From Ignelater luminosus (Eukaryota > Arthropoda > Insecta > Coleoptera > Elateridae), in the NCBI GenBank assembly GCA_011009095.1, contig VTPC01002345.1, forward strand, positions 78,497 through 142,496: a DNA stretch of 64,000 nt. The letters are read 5' to 3'. A model generated the notes under the pieces. The model searched no databases. It was given only the letters and a program-made list of their open reading frames with translations, and was not told the origin of the DNA. Position 1 is the stretch's first letter. Each line of letters starts with the position of its first letter. This document shows positions 55,001-62,579 of the stretch, one piece after another. The position numbers and the translations under genes were made by a program.

Positions 55001-56803
55001 TTTTTTTACTTAATCGTTGATACATGTACATAATTTTTCAAGATTTAGTAGGTCATCAAATGCATGAAGTTTGCAATTTTGCTCAATTTAAATTAATAGA
55101 TACTAATTAACTGCTTTTATGTGTACAACTACATAAATTATAAACTGAAATGTAAAGTCAAGTTTAATTATGTAATTCTTAACTAAGAGTAGTTGGTGTC
55201 CTGAATAGTTACATTTTAAGAAATGAGGTGAGAACTTATTTATGGATAATTTGCTTTCTAAATAATTCTCTTCGCAAATCATCATTTACATTATATCATA
55301 ATAGTATGTATTGTCAATTATGCTACAATTATCCCAAATTTTGGCTACTATGTGGACTAGATTTTTCTGTAGAAATGTCAAGTTTTCTGAACTTGATCCA
55401 TTTGTAGTATGTTGCATTGCATACATTAAAAATAATGACATACATTATTAATGGTAATTTTCCATCAAAATATCGTCAAATAATGATTTGTCTTAATTTC
55501 AAATTTACTACAATGATAATACATATGTAGTTCCAAGTTAGTAACTTTCCATCAGTCTCCAAATAAATCTCAAGAGTGAAAAGTCCACATCCAAAAATAA
55601 TACTTTGGTCTACAAAATTGGAACGAGTGGTTGTTTTGACATAATGACCAGCGAGTGCTGTTTTAGAAATTCTTACTATTTCTTTTTGTTTTATGAAATG
55701 TTTGTATTGCTGCATTCTTATTATGTTTTGCTTGTTCAATGAAAACATTACGATTTTAGCATTTTGATTGATAGATCATAGGAGTTTTTTTGGAACTGGA
55801 AATCTTCTCACAGTCAGATTTTTAAATAATACAAAAAGATTCCTTACTTGAAGAGTGTCTTGGTCTTAGATTTTTCCCATTTTTCTTACCCTATAGCCCT
55901 TTGTAGATTTTGGCCTGCACAACTATTTTATTCGATGCCTTTTTATCAGTTCTTCCAGTTCTTGATATTTGCCTGTGAATTGTATATCGCTGACCCCCTA
56001 TCCTACGGTAAGCTAGATTTGTATATGTTAGGTTTCATTCTGTTTTTATCTTTGACATTTTTCCTGGTTCCATCTGGTGTTACATGTCTAAACCAACACA
56101 AATTTTAGGCTTTTACAAACCAAACTATTGCTTATGTATCTGTTAAAATTGATTCACCATTTACAAGTATAAAACACAATAAGCTTAATGACACAATAAT
56201 ACTGAACATACTTATCATACTCTGCAAAATGCACACTACTGCTATATTAAATTTGAGATGAGAAATTATCGATGCGCAGTTAAAGCCAAAACTAGCAAAC
56301 TTCATGTAGGAGTAAGGGTAAAATTTATCAAATTCAATTTCTAATTATAATACCTCAATTTAAGCATTTCATACACATTTATTAAAAATACTATAATTGC
56401 ACATTTGACGATTTATGAATCCCCTTTTACCCAAAACTAACCTTGGTGTGTGGAGTGTTATTTTGTAAGAATAACAAGAACATCTTTTATTTTGCTGAAG
56501 AGGGAAAACTAATCAAGGTGTGGAGTGTCTACTAACAAGGTAGAGTTGTGTGGAAGACTAGTGATTTTGTTGTTCTGTATTTGGTAACAAGGAATCACTA
56601 ATCCTCCCACAAAGCTGCCCATTGCTTCAAGGGATCTTAATACCACATACTTTTGCCATTTGCTGAATTATTGGGTAATGCTTTTTATCATTCCTCTCTT
56701 GTTATAATTTATATTTGCATAGTGATTCTATATGAACCATAAAATAATCTTAATTATTTTTAATTTCAGTGTCCATAATAATACTGATCGTGGCAACTAT
56801 TAA
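22006..56803 (+). CDS. HNRNPK (bl): hnRNP K orthologue (three-KH-domain poly(C)-binding protein), 10 coding exons
   Basis: Ten exons with GT/AG borders join in one frame: 22006-22095, 30041-30097, 33144-33187, 33957-34029, 37902-38012, 53686-53814, 53876-54111, 54416-54683, 54743-54912, 56770-56803. The product is about 403 residues, somewhat shorter than human hnRNP K. Seen: KRSRR basic patch at 14-18; KH1 at about 21-88 with GKGG at 37-40; KH2 at about 97-168 with GKGG at 114-117; a Gly/Arg/Pro-rich linker at 170-325 with RGG-like and PPPRG motifs; KH3 at about 328-393 with GKGG at 343-346; and the hallmark [12 protein letters not shown] after KH2. In this family the KH folds bind C-rich single-stranded RNA or DNA in nucleus and cytoplasm and act in splicing, translation and transcription; the linker binds SH3 and RNA-associated partners. 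Order, motifs and intact frame make the assignment firm. The symbol follows Drosophila bancal. Alternative isoforms cannot be judged from DNA alone. Confidence 0.96.
22688..22885 (+). other. Unrecognised open segment after a splice-acceptor-like site
   Basis: After TATATCTAG a frame without Met runs 65 codons to a stop, starting [20 protein letters not shown] with four cysteines in its middle. It lies inside intron 1. No upstream exon of matching phase was found and the distance to the preceding donor-like GTAATT is too short for an intron. Possibly chance. Confidence 0.15.
22961..25754 (-). CDS. Unrecognised three-exon candidate gene nested in hnRNP K intron 1
   Basis: No family recognised. 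Exon 1, 25659 and above, opens at ATG about 25727-25730 ([14 protein letters not shown], then a hydrophobic stretch [13 protein letters not shown] like a signal peptide), phase 0 donor GTTTTA. Exon 2, 25193-25081, follows a TTTGCAG acceptor: [20 protein letters not shown], then [16 protein letters not shown], phase 2 at GTATTC. Exon 3, 23135-22961, follows TGTCTTTCAG in matching phase 2: [19 protein letters not shown], then a stop after HHARRHKLF. All three phases agree and composition is balanced, unlike chance frames here. The open frame of exon 1 extends upstream to about 25838 without another ATG. No clear poly(A) signal follows. Could be a small secreted or membrane protein. Confidence 0.28.
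23171..23660. other. Pyrimidine-rich tract in intron 1
   Basis: A long T/C-rich run on the + strand, especially 23280-23550, gives Phe/Leu-rich open frames. It is low-complexity sequence and not read as coding. Confidence 0.5.
27400..27480 (+). mobile_element. Isolated hAT terminus
   Basis: CAGTGTTTCCCAACC at 27400-27414 is a typical hAT terminal repeat, and the following GCGGCATGTCGCGAAGG is the kind of subterminal sequence seen in this superfamily. No partner end was found; truncated. Confidence 0.35.
28057..28231. mobile_element. Tigger-derived MITE, 175 bp
   Basis: It starts CAGTGGAACCTCCATAGGTC and ends CGCTG between TA dinucleotides at 28055-28056 and 28232-28233. Its two halves match the outer sequence of the Tigger element at 39110-40234 (CTGTAACTCGAATTTCTC and TTATAACTCGAACTAATAA segments), so it is a deletion derivative of the same family with the coding part lost. 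Confidence 0.85.
28440..28528 (-). mobile_element. Isolated hAT terminus
   Basis: The minus strand from 28528 reads CAGGGATGGCAAACTAG and then AATTGGCCCGCAGCGAACTC, the pattern of hAT/Charlie ends. The opposite terminus was not seen. Confidence 0.4.
30041..30097 (+). CDS. HNRNPK (bl): hnRNP K coding exon 2, KH1 GxxG loop
   Basis: 57 bases, phase 0 to 0, after a TTTTTTTTGCAG acceptor and before GTCAGT. It encodes [19 protein letters not shown], the alpha-helix/GKGG/alpha-helix core that grips nucleic acid in KH1. It follows a 7.9-kb intron. Confidence 0.95.
31821..31868 (+). other. Possible cryptic exon in hnRNP K intron 2
   Basis: A strong TTTTTTTTCTTTTAG acceptor is followed in phase 0, the phase left by exon 2, by 15 codons ([15 protein letters not shown]) and TAA. 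Inclusion would truncate KH1. There is no supporting conservation, and a poly(A)-like run follows at once. Confidence 0.2.
32941..33290 (+). promoter_or_regulatory. C-rich patches around hnRNP K exon 3 (candidate splicing element)
   Basis: CCC/ACCC-rich clusters at 33050-33083, 33119-33143 (up to the splice acceptor) and 33267-33282, with CACCGGCCCACC present twice and an 18-base direct repeat starting CCATTGATTGAT at 33083-33117. Surrounding intron is strongly AT-rich. Poly(C) is the known ligand of the KH domains this gene encodes; regulation is inference. Confidence 0.45.
33144..33187 (+). CDS. HNRNPK (bl): hnRNP K coding exon 3, 44-base exon of KH1
   Basis: The exon encodes [14 protein letters not shown] plus two bases of an Arg codon, the beta-strand and PGPER turn conserved in hnRNP K KH1. 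It lies between CACCACAG and GTAAAAAG. Its length is not a multiple of three, so skipping it would shift the frame. The flanks are unusually C-rich against the AT-rich background (see findings). Confidence 0.94.
33957..34029 (+). CDS. HNRNPK (bl): hnRNP K coding exon 4, end of KH1
   Basis: 73 bases. The first base completes the Arg codon of PGPER, then [18 protein letters not shown] and PNLEE follow, the last helix of KH1. The acceptor is TTGCAG and the donor GTAAGT. Confidence 0.94.
35556..35682. mobile_element. 127-bp MITE with TA target duplication
   Basis: The terminal repeats CAGTCAACTCATAAAATAT and the reverse complement of 35664-35682 differ at two positions. TA flanks both sides (35554-35555, 35683-35684). 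Mariner-type non-autonomous element inside intron 4. Confidence 0.8.
36237..36587 (-). CDS. Unrecognised candidate exons nested in hnRNP K intron 4, minus strand
   Basis: Exon 36587-36409 lies between TGTTTTTCAG and GTAAGT, both strong, and is open in the frame [20 protein letters not shown], then [17 protein letters not shown] and [11 protein letters not shown], ending in phase 0. After a 79-base intron, a possible exon 36329-36237 after TTCTACAAG reads [20 protein letters not shown] to a stop, with AATAAA at 36160-36155 (minus strand) about 75 bases later. Upstream exons were not identified; the first exon here starts with two bases of a split codon. No family recognised. The first exon is the more convincing; the second could use another acceptor. 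Confidence 0.33.
37902..38012 (+). CDS. HNRNPK (bl): hnRNP K coding exon 5, first half of KH2
   Basis: 111 bases, phase 0 to 0. A short Gly/Asn linker leads into [20 protein letters not shown] and the second GKGG loop, ending KEIRD before GTAAGT. The inter-KH1/KH2 linker is much shorter than in vertebrate hnRNP K. Confidence 0.95.
38546..38560 (+). other. LTR-retrotransposon primer-binding-site-like sequence (tRNA-Lys)
   Basis: TGGCGCCCAACGTGG matches the complement of a tRNA-Lys 3' end, the classical primer-binding site placed just after a 5' LTR. Sequence before it ends TTATATTAAAAA. No retroviral-like coding region follows, so at most a solo LTR with its primer site. Confidence 0.4.
39110..40234 (-). 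mobile_element. Tigger (pogo-type) transposon, internally deleted
   Basis: The inverted ends CAGTGGAACCTCCATAAG (39110-39127) and CAGTGGAACTCCCATAAGTC (reverse complement of 40215-40234) are flanked by TA on both sides. The minus strand keeps the very start of the transposase, [20 protein letters not shown] at about 39772-39713, which is the CENP-B-type DNA-binding N-terminus, then jumps to a C-terminal region at 39685-39329 ([40 protein letters not shown]). The DDE catalytic core is missing, so it is non-autonomous. Confidence 0.88.
43341..43526 (-). other. Unrecognised open frame in intron 5
   Basis: After a CACCGTGTAG acceptor-like site the minus strand reads [20 protein letters not shown], then [19 protein letters not shown], and stops 61 codons on. 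Composition is protein-like, and AATAAA on the same strand occurs at about 43190. No partner exon or family was recognised. Confidence 0.18.
48330..48650 (+). promoter_or_regulatory. GC-rich island in intron 5, possible internal promoter and first exon
   Basis: An island with many CpGs (CGGCGCGCCGG, CACGCGCTGCC) in otherwise very AT-rich intron. A TATAATAAA lies at about 48429-48437, and the island ends CTCCGACCG before GTAAAT, a usable donor at about 48639. An open + frame from 48457 ([20 protein letters not shown]) crosses it; a minus frame is open too. Could be an alternative hnRNP K 5' exon, another gene's first exon, or a GC-rich repeat. Confidence 0.35.
50772..51070 (-). other. Unrecognised exon-like segment or pseudogene in intron 5
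   Basis: A long T tract and TTATAG form a strong acceptor at about 51070 on the minus strand; AATAAA lies at about 50777-50772. One frame is open from 51039 ([20 protein letters not shown]). A second reads [26 protein letters not shown], one TAA, then [20 protein letters not shown] and is more protein-like, which would make it a pseudogene. No family recognised. Confidence 0.2.
52504..52520 (-). other. LTR primer-binding-site-like or tRNA-Lys 3'-end-like sequence
   Basis: The minus strand reads TGGCGCCCAACATGGGA after TTATATTAAT, closely matching the site at 38546-38560 on the other strand, including the TTATATTAA just before it. This suggests a second copy of the same element family. Confidence 0.4.
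52582..52650 (-). repeat. tRNA-derived SINE-like head
   Basis: On the minus strand GTGGTCGACG (A-box-like, 52647-52638) and GATTCGAATCC (B-box-like, 52599-52589) are spaced as in a Ser/Leu-type tRNA. It is degenerate. Confidence 0.35.
53686..53814 (+). CDS. HNRNPK (bl): hnRNP K coding exon 6, second half of KH2
   Basis: 129 bases, phase 0 to 0, after the 15.7-kb intron. It encodes [20 protein letters not shown] and then the KH2 C-terminal helix up to [15 protein letters not shown] is diagnostic for this family. The exon is GC-rich compared with the intron; the acceptor is TTTCCAG and the donor GTAAGA. Confidence 0.95.
53876..54111 (+). CDS. HNRNPK (bl): hnRNP K coding exon 7, SPIKG motif and Gly/Arg-rich linker
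   Basis: 236 bases after a 61-base intron. It starts [20 protein letters not shown], the conserved post-KH2 segment, then a Tyr/Gly stretch and RGG-like repeats with a run of ten glycines coded by GGT/GGC triplets at about 54029-54058, ending PPPRGPMG. The triplet run could vary in length between individuals. The linker corresponds to the region that binds SH3 partners and RNA in other hnRNP K proteins. Confidence 0.94.
54275..54350 (+). repeat. tRNA-derived SINE-like insertion in hnRNP K intron 7
   Basis: TGGCCTGGAGG (A-box-like, 54277-54287) and TGTTCAAGTCC (B-box-like, 54320-54330) inside a 304-base intron that would otherwise be as short as introns 6 and 8. A T-run follows. The layout agrees with the copies at 12795 and 52582. 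Confidence 0.45.
54416..54683 (+). CDS. HNRNPK (bl): hnRNP K coding exon 8, glycine-rich linker and first strand of KH3
   Basis: 268 bases. The first base completes a Gly codon from exon 7. It encodes Gly/Met/Pro/Asn-rich low-complexity sequence and ends STQVTIPKD, the first KH3 strand, before GTTAGT, a slightly weak donor. The long proline-rich open frame on the opposite strand is a mirror of the GGN codons. Confidence 0.94.
54743..54912 (+). CDS. HNRNPK (bl): hnRNP K coding exon 9, KH3
   Basis: 170 bases after a 59-base intron. [20 protein letters not shown], then [17 protein letters not shown] and QMAQYLLQQ: the best conserved KH domain of the family. The donor is GTACAT. Read-through into the intron would add about 18 residues before a stop, a possible alternative C-terminus. 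Confidence 0.96.
56770..56803 (+). CDS. HNRNPK (bl): hnRNP K last coding exon
   Basis: After TTTCAG, the last split Ser codon is followed by [10 protein letters not shown] and TAA at 56801-56803. Short, variable C-terminal tails after KH3 are usual. The phase matches exon 9. Confidence 0.85.
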
Positions 56804-57108
56804 AAGGCCTCGTTACAATATTATTTTAAGTAAGAACAAGTATATTTTAAGTATTTACTCTTCATTTATAATATCCTTATTGTAAGCATTCAAGTTTATA
56901 TGTAGATTAGCTTAATTTTTCAAATATTTTTATACTATAATAAACTACATTCCATCTCTTTCGATCAAGGGCATTACATACTAAATTTTGTATTGTGCAG
57001 AGACCTGTAAATAGCTGAATGGATTGTTTAACTGTTTGATTATCACAATTGTTTTAATAGTAAGTCATTTTAATTTTCTGGATGTAAGTTTTAATAACTA
57101 CAGGCAGA

Positions 57109-57203
57109 CTAAGTTCAAATTTTAATCGAGGTCCAACTGCATAGAAGCAGTTGTTACAATAATCAGTTTGACAAATTGAACCTCGATTCAAATTTGAACT
57201 TAG
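57109..57203 (+). repeat. 95-base near-perfect hairpin in hnRNP K 3' UTR
   Basis: The 28-base arms 57109-57136 and 57176-57203 are reverse complements with two mismatches. The loop holds a smaller AACTGC/GCAGTT hairpin. It could be an RNA structural element, a microRNA-like precursor, or a tiny palindromic transposon remnant. Confidence 0.7.
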
Positions 57204-58348
57204 TTAGTACAAACCACTTTAAGCGATTTTAATTTTTATGTTAGAAATCTATCTTATACTGCCAATGACAGTCTGAAATTTGCTATTTATAAGTCTCTTC
57301 AAATAAATTCATTTATACAGATTTTTAAGCACAATACTTTCTTTATGTTAATAATTGAAAATGCCAGCCATTTAAAAATATACCAAATAAATTTTGTGTT
57401 GATAGTTTTTAAAAAATTAACTAAAAAAATTATAATAAAATTAAAATGAAGGAGAAACAGTTTTCAATATTAGTTAATATTAAAAATCGAATATACAGGT
57501 TGTTACCAAATTGACTAGTTTATTTTTGAAAATGTAAGTAGTAACTAATTTACTGTATTTTTATAATATGATATTATGAGTTGAACAACGTAGTTTTTTT
57601 ACAAGATAATTTCAGTTCAAGACAGATTTGATAACAATCTGTATGTAGTTTTATAAAGACTTTGAAAATATACCTGTGTGACTATAATTTGTAACTTTTT
57701 CTCTTTTTAACAGTAATAAGTTGATGTACAGTGCTAATTCTAACATATTGTTAGGGAACAAAAGTACAAATTAACTTCCATACTGTTCTGCATCGAACAT
57801 AATAATATAAAAATGTCACCAAATATTATGTATTTTAGGTTTAATTCATTGGTTCTTTAACAACATATGCATGCATCTGGGTATAAAGTTGAAGGTTTGT
57901 TTTGTATGTAATGATTATGAGCAAGCCTTCTACTGTAATTTCAATATTAATAACTATTGCTTTCTGTTTACACATTATCAGTTTTTTATTTATTGATACC
58001 ACAATAACAATGTGAATAGAAAGCAGTTATGGAAATTGGTGGAGGTTTTTTTAAGCAAGTCGCATTTTCACTTTTGTTTTTCTTTTTATTTTTTAAGTGT
58101 TTTTTTTTGTGAATGTTATGAAGTAGATATTGTTTTTATTTTTATGAGGGATTCATTTATCATTAGCATCACCCAAGCATATACGATCTTACTTTCTGAT
58201 AATTTGACATATTTTTTATTGTTCGTTAGTTTAAAGGTGTATTAGTACATTGTAAACGCATATGTGTTAATATAAAAAAAATATGATACCCTTGATGTCA
58301 CTATGAGTGCATTCTATCTTGCATATATTCATGAATGTAATGTTGTAT

Positions 58349-58380
58349 AATAAAAAAAGAAATAAATAATATTCTTTTAT
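58349..58380 (+). terminator. Candidate poly(A) signal cluster
   Basis: Two AATAAA hexamers 6 bases apart, followed by ATTCTTTTATTTCTT, the usual U-rich downstream element. This is the best candidate in the 2 kb after the hnRNP K stop. Confidence 0.45.
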
Positions 58381-58906
58381 TTCTTATTACCTACCATTTT
58401 AGAATTTAGATTTAGGTGCTACAAGTTCTGATTCTAAATGTAAAACAATTGAAGATTTTATGTATATAAGGTGAGCAAGACCATACTTATATTTCCTGGG
58501 GTCCAAGGCTGGGTACTGGTGCAGGCCTATTTTATTAAAAGTATTACATGCAGTGACAAGTATTGCATGACAAATATAATGCCTATTTATTACCGGTTAC
58601 TACTACTTGTATAACTAAATTTACATTGAATGAACATGAGATGAATAATTACATAAATTATCAACTATGACTTATGTGTTAAAGTGTAAAAATTTTAAGA
58701 TACTTCTAATGCTGCTTATGGATTCTTTAAAGAAATCCACATGACTAAACTTATTTTCTAAACATTATTGGAGAACTGCGACTAATTTGTTTCACAGAAT
58801 TCCTCAAAAAAACATAGCTTTTGACCTAAGGAATTTTGGAGAAACAGAAATAAATTAGCTCAAGCAATTGTGAACAGCTGATGTAGTTTGTGTAATTTAT
58901 ATAGAA

Positions 58907-59555
58907 CAGGGGTGGCCAACAAGTCCATAAAAAAACTTAAAAAGAAAACTCATTTAAAAAGTACAACTCTTTAACAGATCCTAAAGTCAAGAAATGACTA
59001 AAAAGGAACCGAATGCAATGTGATTATATTGATTATCACATATAGTCATATATTACAAGTGATAAAATATCACGACTGCCCTACATAGTAGGTTATAAGG
59101 CACTCAAAGTCACCCCTTTGAATTAAAACATGCAGTAACCAATAAGTGTTAAAAACACAAGTCATAAAAATTCTCAATCGTGGCTGAATCAACTTGAATG
59201 TGTTTCACTTGTAACCAAATACAACACATGAACGTAACGCTTAAACGCAACAGTATGCATGCAGTTATGACTCATAGAAAAACACAACGATTTAGCTTGA
59301 ATGTTTGGTACTGTCATACGGTAACTTCTTTTCTTTAGTATTAACAATATTATTATTAATAATCAATGTTATCTATCCACGGTGACCACCAGATGTACAG
59401 GGTATTTCAGTATGAGGTGTACTCCCGCAAGCTATTGATAGATTAGCAAAAAAATAAGTCTAAAAGTCTTACATCATTCTTCCATGATAAATTGCCTCAT
59501 ATATATTTTTAAGATAAAAAGTAGATCTTGCATACACAAAAGTTGGCCACCCCTG
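58907..59555. mobile_element. Non-autonomous hAT element, 649 bp
   Basis: It starts CAGGGGTGGCCAAC and ends GTTGGCCACCCCTG, exact 14-bp inverted ends. The 8-bp target duplication ATATAGAA is perfect at 58899-58906 and 59556-59563, so insertion is comparatively recent. No transposase reading frame inside. Confidence 0.93.
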
Positions 59556-60200
59556 ATATAGAACATAAGGTCACTGTAAGATCTAGCTTACAAAGATTTT
59601 ATATACAAAGCATTTAAAATTAAATCATATGTGAAGTCTGGGTTATTTATTGAAATATACATGTAAAATGTTGTTATTTTTAAGAATCTATTTTGAACTG
59701 CTTCTAGTCTTTCGATATCAGTTTTAAGATATGACATAATCTTTAGTCCAATTACTTAATATACCTGTGATACCGAAAGCTTCCAACTTGGCAATAAGTA
59801 GTTTATGATTATGCCTTGCAGAAAGTGTAAATTCAATTAACTTGCTGCTGACATGCATTTTGTGTATAATCTTCACAAACTAATAAGTTGGTTGTACTTG
59901 AACGATAAAATCCATTTGTTGTTTATTAGTGATTGCTTTATTTACTGTGCATAAAATTTTATCACAAGCAATCAATGGTTTCTAATAATTTTGGAAAGCA
60001 GCTCGTAATAATACTTTTAACTCTTCAATTTCAAACCTCATTGTTTGCAAGCCCCCTGCTACTACCTCATGCACCTGTGGATAAGTAGGACCCTGAGGAT
60101 GAGTTACTTAAAGGTGCTGTTAAATGAATTTACAACTTTCAGTAAATTAAAAACATAAATTCTTAATCCCTAATTTTCATAAGTTAAAAAAGAACATGTA

Positions 60201-60632
60201 CAGTGCATTTTTTTATTATAGAATTCAGAGTAGGCCATGATTTACTATAACAGTGTATTTGACATTGATGCCATTCTCACTAAAAAAAGTACCAGTCATT
60301 AGTGTGCCATGATATTGTTTTATTAAATGTCATTTTTTTTAATGGGTAGAGTGTGGACACCCTTGTCAAAGAAGAGAGACAAAAATATATGTTAGCTTTC
60401 TACTCATACGGTGAGTGTAAAGGATAGAATAAGAATTTACTATTAAAATTTTTCTTCTTTACACCCACACTCTTGTTTGACTCGTGTGTCCACACTCTCC
60501 CATTAGAACAATGACTTTTAATAAAACAATATCAAGGCACACTACCAGTCATCACATTGCATTTTTTTGTACACTGTAAAAATGAACTTAAACCACAGCC
60601 TACTCTGAATTCTATAATAAAGAAATGCACTG
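60201..60632. mobile_element. 432-bp foldback MITE with arms of roughly 190 bp
   Basis: The two halves are long imperfect inverted repeats: CAGTGCATTT...TATAGAATTCAGAGTAGGC at the left end recurs reversed at the right end, as do GATATTGTTTTATTAAA, GAGTGTGGACAC and ACTCACCGTATGA-type segments near the centre. TA flanks both ends (60199-60200, 60633-60634). No coding capacity. Confidence 0.88.
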
Positions 60633-61209
60633 TAGTACTTATATTGTGCTCTCACTAAAAACTTGAAAAGTCAGATTCTTTTATGTAATATATATATTTT
60701 ATTTTGACTGATACTATCGACCTTGCTATAGCACTGAAATAATTATATGAAGGGTACACTGGAGTAACAATCGTAAATTACAAAATTTGAAAAATACTAC
60801 CTGGTGTGTATTGGTGCACACATTTGGATATCTCCTGCCACATGGAGATAAATGTGTAGTTTTCGTGAGTAGTTTGTAGTTAGTTGTTATTAGATGTTAA
60901 ATGTATTATATTGGGGTTGGAGTGTAAAATAATAAAGTATATGGATGCCTACAGTGTTCTATGAATTACTAAAGAAATAATAAAACAATACACTACCCCA
61001 CATAGATTTTTGTTTATATTTCACTATGTAAGCCCCTTGTATAACATAAAACACTAAAACATTGAGATAAACTCTTGATTCAGTTGAAAATACATTGCGT
61101 TAAATGAGAAACTAAATTTTAATACTGGATGGTAGTCAAACTGTTACACAAGAAAGCTTTCATATGTGTAGTTAGAATGTGCCGGTTGTTGTATGTTTTG
61201 AAATTGCAA

Positions 61210-62490
61210 TATGCACGCTACAAGCATTTGCTAATATGATCTGTGAATCGCAATTTTTAATCTATTCGAAGACCCAGGCTTTTGACAAAATCTTCAAACT
61301 TTAAGCTTGTGTTATTGATTGTAGCATTTAAGTTATTAACATATTGCAACTTTTCCTTTTTGTTACTGAACAATATAATATTTATTTGGATTAAATTGTA
61401 GACAATACCATTTAGATGTTAACTACAGCACATGCAGATCATGATTGAAGTTTGTACAAGCAATTGCTCTTTCTTGCAGGTTAAATAATTTGTAAATTTC
61501 TGTATTGCCTGCTTAAGAACGATAATTGCAATATGTTGAGTGAAGACAGAAGTGTAGATGACAGATAAGATCAGTCTAATGTAGAGCCTCGTGGAACACT
61601 GTTTATGACTTCAACATAGAAGGAAGAGCTGTCTGACAGGACAACTTTTTGAACCCTTTGGTTCAAAGTCAATGTAGTGAAGGATAACTAACAAAATGTG
61701 ATTTTATATTGAACGCTTTGCAAAAGTTCAATAGGACTAACAATATGAGCTTATTTTGATCAGTAGCAATAATCACATCATCAATAATGCCTAAGAACGC
61801 AGTGCAACAGCCCTAAAACCAGATTGATTTTCTGCTAAAACATTCTTGATGATGAACTTGAATCTGACTTTCAATGACTATTTCCAAAACCTTTGATAAA
61901 GTAGGCAGTATGCTTAAATAGGTCTTAGATCTTTTAAACTTCAAGGTGTTGCTATTTTTGGAATTGGTATGACATTGGCTTTTTCCCAGAATTCAAGATA
62001 AACTGAGTGAATTAAGTAATAATTTACTAAATGGGTGAGAATTGGTAAAAAAAGAGTCATACTAGCTTTCAAGATAAAAATCCCTATACCATTGCAACCT
62101 ACAGCATTGGTTTTGATGAAAGAGAAATGTTTCATCACATCTATTTCAGATATAGCTTTTAATTTAAAGGATCTCTCTACATTTGCTTTAATATGATTTT
62201 TAAAGTAGTGAACAGTGTTTTTAATTTCATCTGATGTAATGACTGGAATAGAATTTATAAAAATGTTATTAATGGAATTTGCATGGGCTATATGGTCAGA
62301 AAGACAATTACTATTTTTTTTCTTATAAATATCTAATTGTTTTAAATCTCTCCAAAAGGACTTTGTATTTTTTGTTCGGAGTTAAGATTTGTTTTCTTTT
62401 CACGTCCTAGCTGCAGTGATGTGGTAAATATGGTATTTACTATGGTAGAATAATTAAAATTAAAGGAAATTGGAAAATAGTAAGATAAAT
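61210..62490 (-). mobile_element. Non-LTR retrotransposon remnant (jockey/CR1-like reverse transcriptase)
   Basis: Reading down the minus strand: NTKSFWRDLKQLDIYKKKNS at about 62370; then HFSFIKTNAVGCNGIGIFIL and VNYYLIHSVYLEFWEKANV with VIPIPK (62120-61945), reverse-transcriptase fingers; ENQSGFRA at about 61840-61815; LILLVLLNFCKAFNI (61755-61710), the first catalytic block; SVPRGST at about 61610-61590; AGNTEIYKLFNL at about 61515-61480, where a YADD-type block would stand but is destroyed; WYCLQFNPNKYYIV at about 61410-61370; and LGLRID then FTDHISKCL at 61275-61215. Many frameshifts and stops; no endonuclease domain or poly(A) tail recognised. Confidence 0.82.
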
Positions 62491-62579
62491 AATTAAAAAT
62501 GCTTATTTTGCCACTCCTTTCAATGTGGCATGCTTGTTCATAATAGCAAAATGATATAGATCATTGATATAATGAAAAC

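Larger units (their letters stand above)
56804..58380 (+). other. hnRNP K 3' UTR (probable extent)
   Basis: AT-rich and without coding potential. Poly(A) signals AATAAA occur at 56939-56944 and, clustered with a T-rich tract after them, at 58349-58354 and 58361-58366. The cluster is the likelier main end, giving a 3' UTR of about 1.6 kb. A Pumilio-type TGTAAATA lies at 57006-57013 and a strong hairpin at 57109-57203. The end point is inferred. Confidence 0.5.
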
